This document shows, piece after piece, positions 46,450-58,481 of a stretch of 64,000 nucleotides of DNA. Numbering within the stretch: the first letter of the stretch is position 1; each line of letters begins with the position of its first letter. The translations under genes were made by a program, and so were the position numbers. The stretch spans positions 38,590,625-38,654,624 of the forward strand of contig CM039135.1 in NCBI GenBank assembly GCA_022036555.1, given 5' to 3'. This stretch comes from Microstegium vimineum (taxonomy: Eukaryota > Streptophyta > Magnoliopsida > Poales > Poaceae). The notes beneath the pieces were generated by a model. It was not told the origin of the DNA. It worked only from the letters and a program-made list of their open reading frames with translations, and searched no databases.

Positions 46450-47690
46450 TTGCGATCCCGCGGCCTCCCCCCTCCCTCGCTAGTCAAAAAGAAAAAGGAA
46501 ACTCGCGAAAGGGGAAGGCGCAAGTACGGAAGGGAAGGGAAGGGAAGGGAAGAGAGGCGGCACCTCGGCTCGCGACCTCGCCCCCATCGCTGCCCACGAC
46601 CTCTCCGCGACGTTGATCCCGGCGCTCGGTCTCCTCCTCCATGCCGCTGTCTCCACCCACGCCTACCACTGCTTCCCCCGACGTCCGCGCCGCCGCCGCC
46701 CCCAAGGGATCCCTGACGCACGCGACGCCACCGCCGAGGGGGCTCCACGAAGCTTCGAGGGCGCGGCGCTCTCTGAAGCCCCGATCCGCTGCCAGAGCGC
46801 CGCCATCGTCTTTGCAGCGCCGCCGTCGTCCTCGCCTCGCCCCGATCCGCGGCCGGAGCAACGCCGTCGTCCTCGCCCCGCCCCGATCCGCGGCCGGAGA
46901 GCCGCCGTCGTCCTCGCCCCGGCCCGTCCACGGTCGAAGCATCGTCGTCGTCCTCGCACGGACTTCCGAAGCCAGAAGGGGCGGACACCACAGCCGTGGC
47001 CTTGACGCGCACGCCGACTTCTTGGATGGCCTCTCGTTGCAGGGAGGTGGAGGAGAAGGAGGGAGCGTGGCGGGGCACAAGACAAGAGGAACGGCTCCAT
47101 GGATAGGACCACGACCAAGAGCGAGTTAAGGCCTTCAGGGGCTGTGCGGACGCGTCGCGTCCCCCTGACTGCCCGAAGCTGGTCTGCATCCCGCCTGCAC
47201 CATGCGGCCGCCGTGCTGTCTGTCTCCCGGCTCCGCCGTCCAGCATCCCAACATCGTCGCAGTGCCGCAGACGCGACGCCTCCCTTACTGCCCGAAGTTG
47301 GTCCTCATCCTGTCTGCACTGTGCGACCGTCGTGCTGTCCGTCTACCGGCGCTGCCGGCCTGCATCCCAACATCGTCGCGGGGCCGCAGTTCAGCAGGGG
47401 CAACAAGCAGCAAGTGGCTGGGTTTGGTGCCGGACCGGCTCTTCATCTACAAGGCCTCACGCACGGACGGCATTCCTGCAGAACTTGGTCACAGCAGCCA
47501 CTCCGTGCTGGAAGTAACAGGTACTGCATACTCCCCTTCCCTGGAAGCTAAGCTATGTGATTGGATCTATGAAAATGTGATTGGATCTCTGAAAGCTACT
47601 GCATTTGAGCAGCTGGAACTGACAGAGATTAGAGGGACCATGGGATACAATCATACAGGGCTGTGTGGATGCTAATAAAAATATCTGCTT
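46450..47690. other. GC-rich, internally repeated stretch; doubtful gene
   Basis: This starts with GGGAA repeats (about 46530-46556). Next come GC-rich units of about 40 bp with CCGATCCGCGGCCGGAG (46780-46960), and a 119-bp tandem duplication (copies starting near 47168 and 47287, sharing CATCCCAACATCGTCGC). Open frames occur on both strands (up to 326 codons on the minus, 157 on the plus at 47202-47675), but none has a known domain, and much of their length is repeat. An AATAAA lies near 47673, so a short plus-strand transcript is possible. I would not call a protein here. Confidence 0.4.
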
Positions 47691-50600
47691 GAATTTTAAT
47701 GAATAGAGTTGTATTGTGGTGGTGTATATGTTTCTGTCATTTTGCATCTATTTTGGGATGAGGGTTAAATATAATATTGGGGAACTTAATTAATTTGCAA
47801 TGCCACGACACAGTTTGCCAGAGCTTTTGCTTCCATATTTTTGGGTACCTGTGACGCTTTGGTTCATGTGATTTTTCAGATCTCAAAATGAAGCTTCTTT
47901 TTCATAATTTAAATTGATTATGATGGTGTTATTGTAACATCTATTACGATTGTTTTTATCTTCCATGCTAATTTTTGTACAAAGACATCTCTCATCCCGA
48001 TATGACTCACTGATTCACTTTGTTTTTGTGACATGGAACATATTTCAGTACTTTGTTGAGGCTGGAGCGATTGCAGTAAGGCGCAGGTGACTCCTGCCAC
48101 CAAGGTTCATATAGTATTACATTGCCATCAGCTTTGGGCTCATTAACTTCTTTACGTTAACTATGTGTTGCAAATAACAATGCTCTGAAGCACCTCCAGA
48201 ATCTCATAGCATGTAACAATAGGTTTGTATCAGAATTCACCATTTTCATGTTGAGTGTTGAAAAGAGCATGTATGGATGGTTTGATAAATCAATGTCTTA
48301 TGAGTTTTCATTGAGACTTGTCTGCTGACAGCTATAACTACATAGTGTTAATTCTATTTTTATTACAACTTTATTATAATTACTTATGTAACCAATAGAG
48401 TACATTTGTAGCCTAGAAAAAATGGAACACTTTAGTCAGTTTCCGGTTTCTAGCGCACTTCGTAGTTACTAATAGTTTTATGCTTCAGTAACTAAGCAAG
48501 CAGGTCGAACTACTTGTGCTACTCTTTGTGTGTCGTTAACAGCTTGTGGTCTCATGTGCTACTCTTTGCGTGTCGTCAACAACTTGTGGTCTCAGGTACA
48601 GGTATGCCAACGAACACAATTTTTTTGTTTGTTTGTAGAAATTTGAAGATCCACTTCATAAAAGGCACTGACTTCTACAATCAAGATTTTACTCAGATTT
48701 CTTAAAAAGAGGTTCTTAGTTTAGTTCTTGGCTATATAAAATAAAACATTTTACTGATAATACTTTACCTCTGTATTCTTATCAGCAGGTGGAAGATTTG
48801 TCTTCATCTTTCGAAAACACAAATTTGTGTGCCTAAGAAACCGTTCTTATCAGCAACTGTGTGGCCTCTCTCTGATTTGGCATTCATGTTCACCACTTCA
48901 GAATAACAGGGGTGTGAGTTTATTGGAGCGAATCTCTTCGAAGGGCCAACTTGCAAGGTAGAAATGCTCACGTTAATTCTATTCCTTCATTTCTTGGTCT
49001 GTTGTTGGATGTTAGTGCAGTGATACTATGTTTATATATCAGCATCCAAAATGGGGCAGTAGAATCCAGTGTTTGCTGAAGCGCACTCAAGAGACATGCC
49101 TGTTTATTTTCCTTCATAGGGATAATGTTGTATTATTTACCTAGATTGGTGCAAATAAAATATTCATATCAACTGACTTTTAGTAGGCTGTAAACCATAA
49201 ATATCGAAATCTGATTATTACATGCGCATCTTATTGGCCATGCAAATGGATTTTCATACTACCAAAATCCTTCACAAGCCAATCTCAAGGTAAAGTGAAA
49301 CTTCATGTGACACGATTTCCTAGGAAAGTTGAACTTTTTTGCCTGTTAAAACTGAAGCAAGTTTGGGACTGTATAATCTCTAACCATCATGGTGATGGCT
49401 TTAGCCTACCATGTTAATACTGTGATTTTATTTCGCACAGTGAGGTTGTCGACCTTGCTTTTTTCTGTTTCTTGGCTGTCACAATGTGCTAGATGCAGTT
49501 TGAACTGCCCAACTGTCCAACATATATTTTTAAAACTTCTCTTATATAAATAATGCCACATGATTGTGTTCTTGACTGGGACTAGCTCGCAGGAAGCACA
49601 ATAATCAAACCAGTACCTGCCCTTGTCATTCACATAAGCATGATTACATGGCGTCAACCAAGCAATGCCTGAGATCAGAGTCTGCCTGACCAGGTAATTC
49701 CTTGATCATTCACAAGCAACTAAGAGACGCTGGTTCGTTTAAAAAAAACTAAGAGGCGCTGGCAAGTTGCCCGGGGTCCGAACCAAACAACATCACAATA
49801 CATATTTATCTATCATGTGCAGACAAATTGTCCAAGGATCGAATGAATTTATATTAAAGACATGCAATGCCATTTATTCGTACATATTTTAACAAAATCC
49901 AGTTGATGGTTGTATTTCTTGCCATGCACAGATCTTCGTGTGGGGGGTTGAACCATAATGGAATACTCTGTTACCTACTGGAGACCTCCCTGTGACCTTT
50001 CGATGTCCTTGGCAGCATCAAGATTATCTAGGTGTGCTTTAGTTCTACCTTAAAGGAGAGATATTTCTGCTAGGTTTGATGCAACATTTGTCAATTGTGC
50101 AGGAGAAACAGAGTATATGTCCGATTGGTTGTGATTTGATGCTGAGTTGCAGCTGCTTATTTTATTCAACAAAGCACAGTATTAGCAGCAGGTTGGCTGC
50201 TGCAAGCAGCAATTCCGATCAGGCTGCATGATGCGCCGTTTGTGATGTTTGGTGATTTACTTTCACAAGGACAATGTAACTTTGTGTGGCTATAGAAAAA
50301 TATCTACCAGGCAGTGTTTGGGCCATATATGGAATTAGGTGGGCGGTTTTCTCCCTCTCCGACGCACATAACAACAAAGTTAAATTACTCGCAAGAAATA
50401 AACATTTCGGGTACTACTGTCATAAGTATTATTGCTTTTGTTTGGTGGTAAATGGTAATAGTCGTTTTTTGCAACTTGGTGGTAATAGACTTGAGAATAA
50501 GAGAAAGATGCAATATAGCTTATCATTGAACCCGATCTCAATCAGAAACTACGCAGTTTAGTGTGGTAATATGGATTGCATATTTGGGTCATATGAAGGG

Positions 50601-51213
50601 CATGTTTGGATCTTATTTTCACAGTAATATTTTATTTAGATAGTGAATCTAGATTCTAGATAAAAATATGAGTGTTTGGATGTTACTCTCTATTATTGTT
50701 TTAGCATAGTGCAAATAGTCAAATAGTGAAATTTACGTATATACTCAAACCTGAGTATAGGATAGTATGGAGATGTGGCTAAACTTATTCATGAATTTAT
50801 AGGATAGTATTCTAAATTTTTATCGGGCTCTATATGGAGATGATATATACACACCACATGACTACTGAGAAATCATTCGTATATGTTTGATTTTAATGTC
50901 AAGAATATTGATATGTTACACATTTATATTTACTCGAATCAAGATGTCTACTCTCATGAAAAATATTATTATATTATCGTGCGATTTATGTTTTTAAATA
51001 CAAAAATTTTGTTATTCCGTAGCAACTAGTTACCTTAGTTACCTTATAATTTTAGGAGTGAGGGAGTAAATTTTAGCCTAGAACAGGCCCGCACATGGGC
51101 AACCCAATGTGCAACTGTCGCACGCACACACGACCCTAGACGTGCAACTGCACTATCCCAGAGACGACCCAGACAGACAAACAAGTGATCAGTGAGCACT
51201 GAACAACTTTCTT
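47691..51213. other. Intergenic DNA, no gene recognised
   Basis: AT-rich, with a 37-bp tandem repeat (TGTGCTACTCTTTG...GTGGTCTCA) at about 48517-48595. A Stowaway-like terminus (AGTGAGGGAGTA) ends at about 51069. No exons recognised. Confidence 0.4.
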
Positions 51214-52119
51214 CTACACGCGCTCTTCGACGTCAAAGACATGCTTCCGCGGCGCATCCCCGTCGCCGGCGACCACGCCGCTGGACGGCGTTTGAAGCTG
51301 CATGTAATCCAAGCACCGGCAGTAGTCCACCCTGAGGCACATGTACGCTGTGACGACCCACACGGCGGCGAGCGCCCAGCTGAACTGCAGGTTGGCCATC
51401 ACCACCGCCCTGCGTGCCGCCGCCTCCGTCGCGCACGCCACCGCGCTCCGCATTGCCGCGCTTCCCTCCACGCCGCGGCACCCGACCGGCACGAGCGCCG
51501 GAACCCACAGCGCGAAGCCCATGACCATGAACCACACGCCCTGGAGCAGCACCGACGACGATCGCACCACCGCCACGGCGAAGCTCCTCGGCAGGACGGC
51601 GCTGGTGGCGGTGGTGACAACGGAGGCCGCCACCACCAGCTGCAGCAGCCAGTGGTAGTGGCCCTCGAGGCCGGCGTGGTCCGCGGAGTGGAACCGGAGC
51701 AGGAACAGCTCCTGCCCGAACACCGACGCGGCGAGCGCGGTCACCACGTCGCCGACCCCGCCGGGCGTGGCGGCGGCGTCACGTCGCCGGGAGGAAACGT
51801 CGGCGGCGAGCGCCACCGATGCGTACACGGCGAGGTGGAGGTACATGGTGGCGTGCTCCAGGCTGTCCGGCTGGAGGCAGAGCGCGAGGATGGGGAGGTC
51901 CACGAGCTGGTCGACGATGGCGAGCACGGAGAAGGAGAGCAGGAGGTAGAGCTCCAGGTGCCTCAGGCCGGGCAGCGGTGACGGGAACGGGAACCAGGTC
52001 CCGGAGCGGAAGCCGGAGGCGGCCTTGAGCTTGTAGCCCTTGACGGTGTTCAGCGTGTGCCATACGCCGAGGATGGCGAAGGCCAGGCCGGGCAGGAAGT
52101 GGCCTAGGAAGGTGCCCAT
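51214..52119 (-). CDS. DUF716 / TMEM45-like membrane protein
   Basis: Single exon, 301 aa, ATG at 52119, stop at 51214. The start MGTFLGHFLPGLAFAILGVWH matches the usual DUF716 N-terminus. Several hydrophobic segments follow (about residues 7-25, 52-80, 90-108, 122-140, 158-180, 190-215 and 240-262), consistent with a seven-pass membrane protein. The family signature is clear in FLLRFHSADHAGLEGHYHWL. The C-terminal tail after YCRCLDY is short and polar. The biochemical role of plant DUF716 proteins is not settled; some are linked to virus or pathogen response. GC-rich grass coding composition. A tandem relative lies at 44788-45668 but is broken. No disruption seen here. Confidence 0.92.
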   Translation of the reverse strand: MGTFLGHFLPGLAFAILGVWHTLNTVKGYKLKAASGFRSGTWFPFPSPLPGLRHLELYLLLSFSVLAIVDQLVDLPILALCLQPDSLEHATMYLHLAVYASVALAADVSSRRRDAAATPGGVGDVVTALAASVFGQELFLLRFHSADHAGLEGHYHWLLQLVVAASVVTTATSAVLPRSFAVAVVRSSSVLLQGVWFMVMGFALWVPALVPVGCRGVEGSAAMRSAVACATEAAARRAVVMANLQFSWALAAVWVVTAYMCLRVDYCRCLDYMQLQTPSSGVVAGDGDAPRKHVFDVEERV

Positions 52120-52189
52120 GGCATAAAACTTGGCTCGTACGCCGTCCTGGTGTCTGCTTTGGTGTTCGATCGTGTTCGTTTGCAGTGGC

Positions 52190-52196
52190 TTAAATA
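52190..52196 (-). promoter_or_regulatory. TATA-like box of the DUF716 gene
   Basis: The minus strand reads TATTTAA, followed by GCCACTGC, about 71 bp upstream of the start codon at 52119. Spacing fits a TATA element with a short 5' UTR. Confidence 0.45.
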
Positions 52197-53032
52197 GATC
52201 ATGGTGTGTCGGTCACTTGCATCGTTAGTGATCGATAGCGTTGCCATTGTTGTTATTACTTATTATTACTAGGATTTAAGGACATGTTAGGGAGGCACAG
52301 CTAGCATGCAGCAGGCTGGTTTGGACTCCACTTCATTCATTCAGGGGCCGGCTAGTGCTGTCTTGCATGGAAAAGATCAAAAGCTGCAGAACAGAAACAC
52401 GGGTCAACTTCAGGTGTCTTGTTTTGTCGTTGTGTATCTTCGATTTATCATATCATTGCCAGCAAGGAAAATTGATGCATAAAATCAAATCCCTTTTAAT
52501 TTCTCATCAGAGAGGATGAAAAAAATTAAACTTACACAACACACTCAGATTATTCTTCCTCTTCCTAGTGATATGCTACTGAAAAGAGAATCGTTCTTCA
52601 TCAGGTACTGTAGACGGCAACAGACGCCACATTCACTAGTGCTTTTGGACACTTTGCTCCGTCAAACTGTAAACTTGTCATGGACACAATGTGCTAGTGT
52701 TCTTTTTTACATGCATGTTATAGGATTTGGCGAAGGACAGAGACATGAATTCGTCATTTCACGTTGATGGCTTTTGCATATACATAGTCATCAACTCGTT
52801 ATTAGTGGTTGGACCTAATGTTGCTGTAAGGAGAAATGTGGAGAGCGGTCGACGTTAGTCAGTGCGGGGTGCGTTTGATTCCATTTCACCAGAGTGGTGA
52901 TTGATGAGTCGCCCAAGAAATTAGCGTTAGCCGGAAGTAGAGTATACCGATTAACTTTAGTTGGCCTCCATTGATTTTGCGTCCTTTTATCTTATATATA
53001 TATATACTTCTCACTGTACCTATATTATTATA
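52197..53032. other. Upstream region of the DUF716 gene
   Basis: No gene seen. A TA dinucleotide run lies near 52994-53006. Confidence 0.35.
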
Positions 53033-53166
53033 TACTCCCTCCGTGCCTATCGTTTTAGAAAAGCTTTTAAGTCAAACATTGAGAATATAAATCATGAATA
53101 ATTTTTAAGTTGTTGAGTTTGGAAAAATAAAAAACATATTAATAGATTTATCTTGAAAAATGTTTT

Positions 53167-53198
<32 letters not shown>

Positions 53199-53296
53199 TA
53201 TTTTAATAAATATTTTTTAAAAAATAAGCAGACAAAATTATGCTTTGGAGACCGTATCGCTGTTCTAAACGTCAAATAATATGGGTATAGAGAGTA
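53033..53296. mobile_element. Stowaway MITE
   Basis: The body is 53035-53294 (260 bp). Left end CTCCCTCCGTGCCTATCG; right end read inward CTCTCTATACCCATATTA; TA on both sides. The interior holds a (TA)n run at about 53167-53191. Confidence 0.8.
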
Positions 53297-54079
53297 TATA
53301 TAGATGAGATGACGTACTAGCTCATTTCACTTTGTAAAAATAGGCATTACGTTTTTAATCGCTTAATTTTACGTTATTATTAAATTTCAAACGACTCAAG
53401 CGTGGGAGCTGTCGGTTACGCTAAAAATAAGCCTAGTTTAAACAGTACAACAAACAAAAATAACCCAAAAGATCAAGCAACAACAGTAGATCGGCAGTAA
53501 AGCTAAGGAACAACCGAAATATATAGCTAAAGCAACTATAGTCTTTCTCACTCGAACTGCTACAATAAACCAGTGTTCTGCGTGTGAAAACAATCAGAGG
53601 CGCACGATTGCTGGTGTTTTGTAGCTACCGCGGCCACCTCCCTTGTGCGGAGCGCCGTTTCCACGGCCGCGGAATGAAGTCCACGCTGAACTCCCTGGCC
53701 GCCATGACCACGACCTCGATCCATTGCGCGCTCCAACTTGGCTCAAGCCTTGAATACGCATGCTGGTCTTTTCCATCTCCATGTATTTTTAGGTATTTCG
53801 TTGTCCTCTCTATAGTTTCTAATAATAATATCATTACTTATAAATTGATTCTCATAATCACAAAAAGGAGTACTTAGGTACGAGCTCACATGGGGTAGTA
53901 ATTGGCTCTTGCATACCCAATGTGTCCTATGTGTATCAAAGGACTGATGTTGAAGCGACTGTAACACCTAAGAGGGGAGTTTGAATTAGGTCAACTAAAA
54001 ATTAAGACCATCAAAACTTATAAAAATCTACATAATTAAGTTCTACATGTAAGAGTGCAATTAGTTTTTTTTTCTAGGA
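53297..54079. other. Intergenic DNA
   Basis: A GC-rich patch at 53620-53760 has open frames on both strands without recognisable domains. It may be a gene fragment but I cannot name it. Confidence 0.3.
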
Positions 54080-54082
54080 GTC

Positions 54083-54844
54083 ACTATTATAGTGCACATT
54101 TCTTGAGATGCCGGCCTCCCACCCTACCATCGTTGTTAATCACGACTGCACGCCTCCATCCTACTGTCATTGTTAATTAACAATGGTCGGGATATATGCC
54201 CCCCTCTATTAATTGATGTTTTAAAAAAGTAGTATAGCCCAATGTTGAGCACATACAAAGCTGTCGCTGAGCCCAACCCACCTACTATCGAGTTGTCACC
54301 TCCACCATCCTTGCACCGTCGTGCTTCTAGATTTGGATGAGCCTATTATCACGCTTCTAGATGAGGGACAAGCGTCATGCTCCAAGCACGCTTGTGCCAA
54401 TATAACTATTTTCATAGACACACCGTTGTGATTCACGTTGGGGCCATGACTAGCCCACGCCGCCGTGCTCCACGCTAGGGTGCCAGCAGAGGCAAAGACG
54501 TTGGAGAGAAGACGTCAGAGATGGATAGAGAGGAGGATGATGGTTGGAGTCATATAGGTCAAAATGAGAAGGAACCCTGAAGTGTGAGTGTATACACTCT
54601 AAGTTCGATCTCGGGCCGAGATGGACCACACCAATCAATAACAGGCTTGGCCTATTAACACATACAAGCCTTTTAAGAGGCCTCCTCTATTAAAAAATTT
54701 ATGGACACAAACTTTTTTGAACTACCTCCTAAAATAGATTAGGTGTCTCCTAAATTGATTGGAGATTTTGGGAGACACAAGTTTTTAGTCGACCTCTGAA
54801 AATAAAAGTAGTTTGTCTCCTAAAATCATTTTTGTATAGTAGTG
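54083..54844. mobile_element. Small CACTA-like non-autonomous element
   Basis: Begins CACTATTATAG and ends, read inward, CACTACTATAC, giving 10-bp CACTA-type inverted ends. Subterminal CCTCCTAAA and TCTCCTAAA words repeat near the right end, as in CACTA elements. The flanking trinucleotides are AGT and AAT, so the expected 3-bp duplication holds only if one base has changed. No transposase inside. Confidence 0.55.
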
Positions 54845-54847
54845 AAT

Positions 54848-56239
54848 TGCTATCTCTAACACTAAAGAGGTTTGCACCCTAGGTTATGATCCTATCTAGT
54901 AATAGACCAGGGAGGTAAAGCGCACACCAAGAAATGCAAAAATGTAAATGAGATAAAGAATACAAACTCCCACACGACAATGTTTGTAACGAGGTATCAG
55001 AAAGCCACTAGTCCTTGTTGGATCCGCTTGTAAGAATGCTCTAACAAGGGCCAAGATCTTGTTCGAGTAACTCATGGACAAACCATAGGTCTTCCCCATG
55101 TACAAGGTGGGTCTTTGTATGGCCTCTCTTAAACTTCTTCCCATATTCTTCAATATGGAGAACTTTGACCAAGCTATCAAATGCCTCTCACCCCTCGTAC
55201 AACATTGGCGACCACACTACAAATGCAGTTTATGTGATCTTGCAAGGTTACAATCTCATGAGTCATAGATACCTAGTTTATCTGGTTTTATGCCTTCAGT
55301 GATGAAAGCATCAAGATCTTTGTCAAAAATTTTTTAACATCAATAAACAATAATGTGCATCAAAATAACCTTAAGTATGGTTAAATACATGTGCATTAAA
55401 CTTAAATTTGCAATTCTATTCTAATTCATCATTGGGTAGAAATAAAATAAAACAACTTATAAATATATACTAAACATAGTGTACCATTGGTTTTCAGCAA
55501 GATAAACTTATAAATATATACTAAAATAAGAACAACTCATTCCAATTTAACAAGATACTAACATTTATTAGTTTTCAGCAAGAACAACATATAAATATAT
55601 ACTTAAACTTATTCTTAAATAGTGTAGTAAATAAAAATAAGAACTGAATTTTTGATAGAAAAAAGCACTGAAAAAGAAAAAAAATATTTGACCCGTTATA
55701 TCTTTTGCCCAACTTAGCACAGCGCATGCCAACAAGAATTAAACCTGGGCCTGGGATGAAAATTCCTTGACGGGCCATGAGCTTCGACAGATTTGCTTGG
55801 GCCAGGGGCTCACACATATGATATCACTTATGATATCATATATGGACTTTGAGGTTTGTGAACAACGTACGTGACGACGTGCTCGAAACTTTTTCAAATT
55901 TTTAGCACAACATACGCACATGAGATCATGACATGTGCTCATGTTTCGTGATTTTTGGAATTTATTTGCATTTAATATAATTAAAAAACTACAAACACCG
56001 AAGTTGACGACGTTATCCCGTGAGCACGTTGATCGAACTATCGAGACATGCCATGGATTTAGCCATCATTTACACTAACAAACAAGCCTACCATTTTTAT
56101 AACGAAAGAAATCTATTATTTCATGCACCTGCAGTTCAAACGAAGATTCAGCGAGAAAATTTAAAAAAACAAAATAAACTAAGGAAAAATACCAAAAAGC
56201 AATGAAAGACTTCCAAATTTGAACATGTTGTTTACAATA
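54848..56239. other. AT-rich DNA; part may belong to the CACTA element
   Basis: No gene recognised. The stretch at about 55860-56150 looks repetitive in style and may be the outer left part of the CACTA element that follows, but I find no convincing CACTA terminus. Confidence 0.3.
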
Positions 56240-56290
56240 GTTCACTAAACACACACAAAAAATTGGGAGCCAAAAAACAAAAAAAAAAAA

Positions 56291-56576
56291 TTAAGTTGCC
56301 GAGTGCCTAGTGTTGGCACTCGACAACTTAGGGGGTGTTTGGTTACAGCCCTCTAAACTTTAGTAGCTAAACTTAGGCGATTTTAGGCCCTAAACTACCA
56401 AACACCCCCCCTAAAGCGCCCCCCTAAACTTTAGTTGATGCACTAAACTTTAGGGACCACTAAACTTTAGGGAGGTAAACCAAACACCCCCTTAATTAAG
56501 TTGCCGAGTGCCGAGGGTGGCACTCGACAACTTAATTTAGTTATCGAGTGCCCGCGTTCTGGCACTGGGCAACTAA
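56291..56576. repeat. CACTA subterminal palindromes
   Basis: Three palindromic units of about 40 bp, each with an arm like AGTTGCCGAGTGCC and its inverted partner GGCACTCGACAACTT, at 56291-56330, 56492-56534 and 56538-56576. Such subterminal repeats bind the TNPA/TNPD-type proteins in En/Spm elements. A Tourist MITE separates unit one from units two and three. Confidence 0.7.
56328..56494. mobile_element. Tourist-like MITE inside the CACTA end
   Basis: The body is 56331-56491 (161 bp). Ends GGGGGTGTTTGGTTACAGCC and, read inward from the right, GGGGGTGTTTGGTTTACCTC. TTA lies on both sides. The inside carries repeated CTAAACTTTAG words. Confidence 0.8.
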
Positions 56577-56639
56577 GCGGCCCAAATCAAAAAAAAGGGG
56601 AACCATCCCAACAGGTCGGTTCCCACTCTCACTCACTCA

Positions 56640-57051
56640 CTCCACTCCACTCACGCACGCACGCCCTCCCCTTCCCCCGAACAGCCGCCGCCGCGCCGCC
56701 GCCACGTCGCCGTGCCGCCCCACCCCACGCCCCACTCAGTTGGCCCGCGCGCCGCCCCACGCCGGGCCCCGCGCCGCCCCACCCCGCGCCACCGCCCGCC
56801 GCCGCGCCACCTCCCCACCCCCCACCCGGCCACCCCACCCCCGGGACTGCCTCACTACAGGGGAGAGGAGGAGGAGGTAGAAGAGAAGAGAGGAGGAGGG
56901 GATAAGAGAGAAGGAGGTAGGGGAGAAGAAAGGAGGAGGAGGAAGGGGAGAAGGAAGGAGAAGGGGAGAAGGAGGAGGGGGGGGGGGGGGGAGGGGGGGG
57001 GGAGGGGAGGGGAGAAGAGAGAGAGGAGAAGGGGAGGAGAGAGGAGGAGGA
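56640..57051. repeat. Low-complexity leader: pyrimidine/GC-rich part then polypurine tract
   Basis: 56640-56840 is C-rich, with CCGCC and CACTC repeats. 56858-57051 is almost only G and A on the plus strand (about 195 nt, including a run of more than 10 G near 56977), which could form triplex DNA. Both belong to the non-coding leader of the CACTA element; open frames here are artefacts of composition. Confidence 0.7.
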
Positions 57052-58296
57052 TGTTAGGAATATGCCCTAGAGCTAATCATGTGGATGATTATATTCCGAT
57101 TGTATCCATGATTAATAAAGTGTTCTTTGAATATCCATTATAGACAACTAGTATTGATTGACAATTATGTGAATTGTTTGTGGAACTCAATTACCTGAAT
57201 GGTTATTCTAAAAGTTGTCCCTGGTCGGCATTCTTGTAAGAGCACACTTGAATATTAGACCAGCACATGTATTAGTTGATGGCTATGTTTCACAAGTCAT
57301 AGATATGGAGATGTCAAACTAATAATGTGGGCACATGTGAGACATGTAGGCTGGACTGACCCAACAAGAGAAAGTCTCTATTCATGTCATGTACGTTATG
57401 TCCTTAGACCTGAGATTGTGGTATGTACTCAAGATGTGAAACGATCTACTTAGAGACTATCAAACGCTACTCCGTTATTGGGTAGTTATAAAGGTGGCCC
57501 TTGGGTGGTCGGGAAACATGCTGTGAGACATAGACAATCAAGATGGAATTTGCCCCTCTCTTCGTGAGAGAGATATCACTGGATCACTCATGTGATTGGA
57601 TCAACAAATGCATGGCCGTGCTTGGGTTAAGTGTTAACCCACGAGTTGAACCATATATCGAGTGGCGAAGGGAATAACTTGTACATGGTCATAGTGGTTC
57701 GTCTGATATGATCATAGCGTATGCATAGGAGTTGACACGCCTTGCTAGAGGCCGCTATCAACTATTGGTCGAGTAAGAGTACTTGGGCCATGTCTATGTA
57801 TGCGTGAGCCCATAGGGTCGCACGCTTAAGGGGCTAGAAGCCTAATTTGGGTTGGACCCGAATTAGACTAGGTTTAGGGTTTCTAATGGGCCTCCACCGT
57901 GGGAGCTCGTTAGGACTCCTATATAAGCAAGGGGTGGGCGCGGGGCGAATTGACCCACGCCTTTTGGCAGCCGCCGTCGCCTCCCCACGCTCGCGCCTTT
58001 TGCTCCTCGCGGACCTAGCAGTCCGGAGGCGCAACGCTTCCTCCCTGCACGTGTGGGATTCCTCGGAGGTGCTGCATCTGGAGCACAAGGACGAACCGCG
58101 CGAAGGGGACGTTGAGACGGACGACCACGCAACTGCACTGCCTGCTGCGACGCGCACGACTACATCAAGTCATCTTCCACTGCACCTGCGCGTCTAGTGG
58201 TAATCCCGTAACCTGTAACTAGCAGTAGATCCTGGTTTATGAGGTCGAAAAGTTTTGTTTTCCGGCTAGCGTAGCAACCTCGTATTCCTTCAGAGG
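57047..58296 (+). mobile_element. Solo LTR (copia type) in the CACTA leader
   Basis: The LTR is 57052-58291 (1,240 bp), starting TGTTAGGAATATGCCCTAGA and ending GTATTCCTTCA, with GGAAT/ATTCC inverted ends. Identical GAGGA pentamers flank it at 57047-57051 and 58292-58296. The opening text matches the style of Angela/BARE-type copia LTRs of grasses. No internal domain or second LTR exists, so it is a solo LTR. The open frames at 57834-58197 are within it and not genes. Confidence 0.88.
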
Positions 58297-58410
58297 AGAG
58301 GTGAAGGTTGTGTGGCACTCGTCGCATCAAGCCTAACGCCACTACGGTCGTCCCCGCCATCGTCGTCGACTCTTGCTTTTGCCATGCTCGCCGCAAAGGT
58401 ATATGTCGTT

Positions 58411-58481
<71 letters not shown>
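58411..58481 (+). repeat. TAC trinucleotide microsatellite
   Basis: About 23 uninterrupted TAC units. It lies in the CACTA leader after the solo LTR and would be polymorphic between individuals. Confidence 0.95.

Noticed and set aside
46266..47246. 326-codon minus-strand frame
   Set aside because: It runs through GC-rich tandem repeats and has Arg/Gly/Ser-rich composition with no domain; a similar length is open on the other strand, as expected from GC-rich DNA.
53584..53877. GC-rich patch as a gene exon
   Set aside because: Short frames on both strands with no recognisable domain and no splice partner.
56243..56262. CACTAAACACACACAAAAAA as the left end of the CACTA element
   Set aside because: No matching right end is in the window, and the stretch is low-complexity. 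Kept only as a weak candidate.
56501..57143. Frames of 110-143 codons in the Pro/Arg- and Glu/Arg-rich leader
   Set aside because: They follow from C-rich and purine-rich low-complexity DNA in the CACTA leader.
57834..58197. Frames of about 110 codons on both strands as a gene
   Set aside because: They fall wholly within the solo LTR at 57052-58291.
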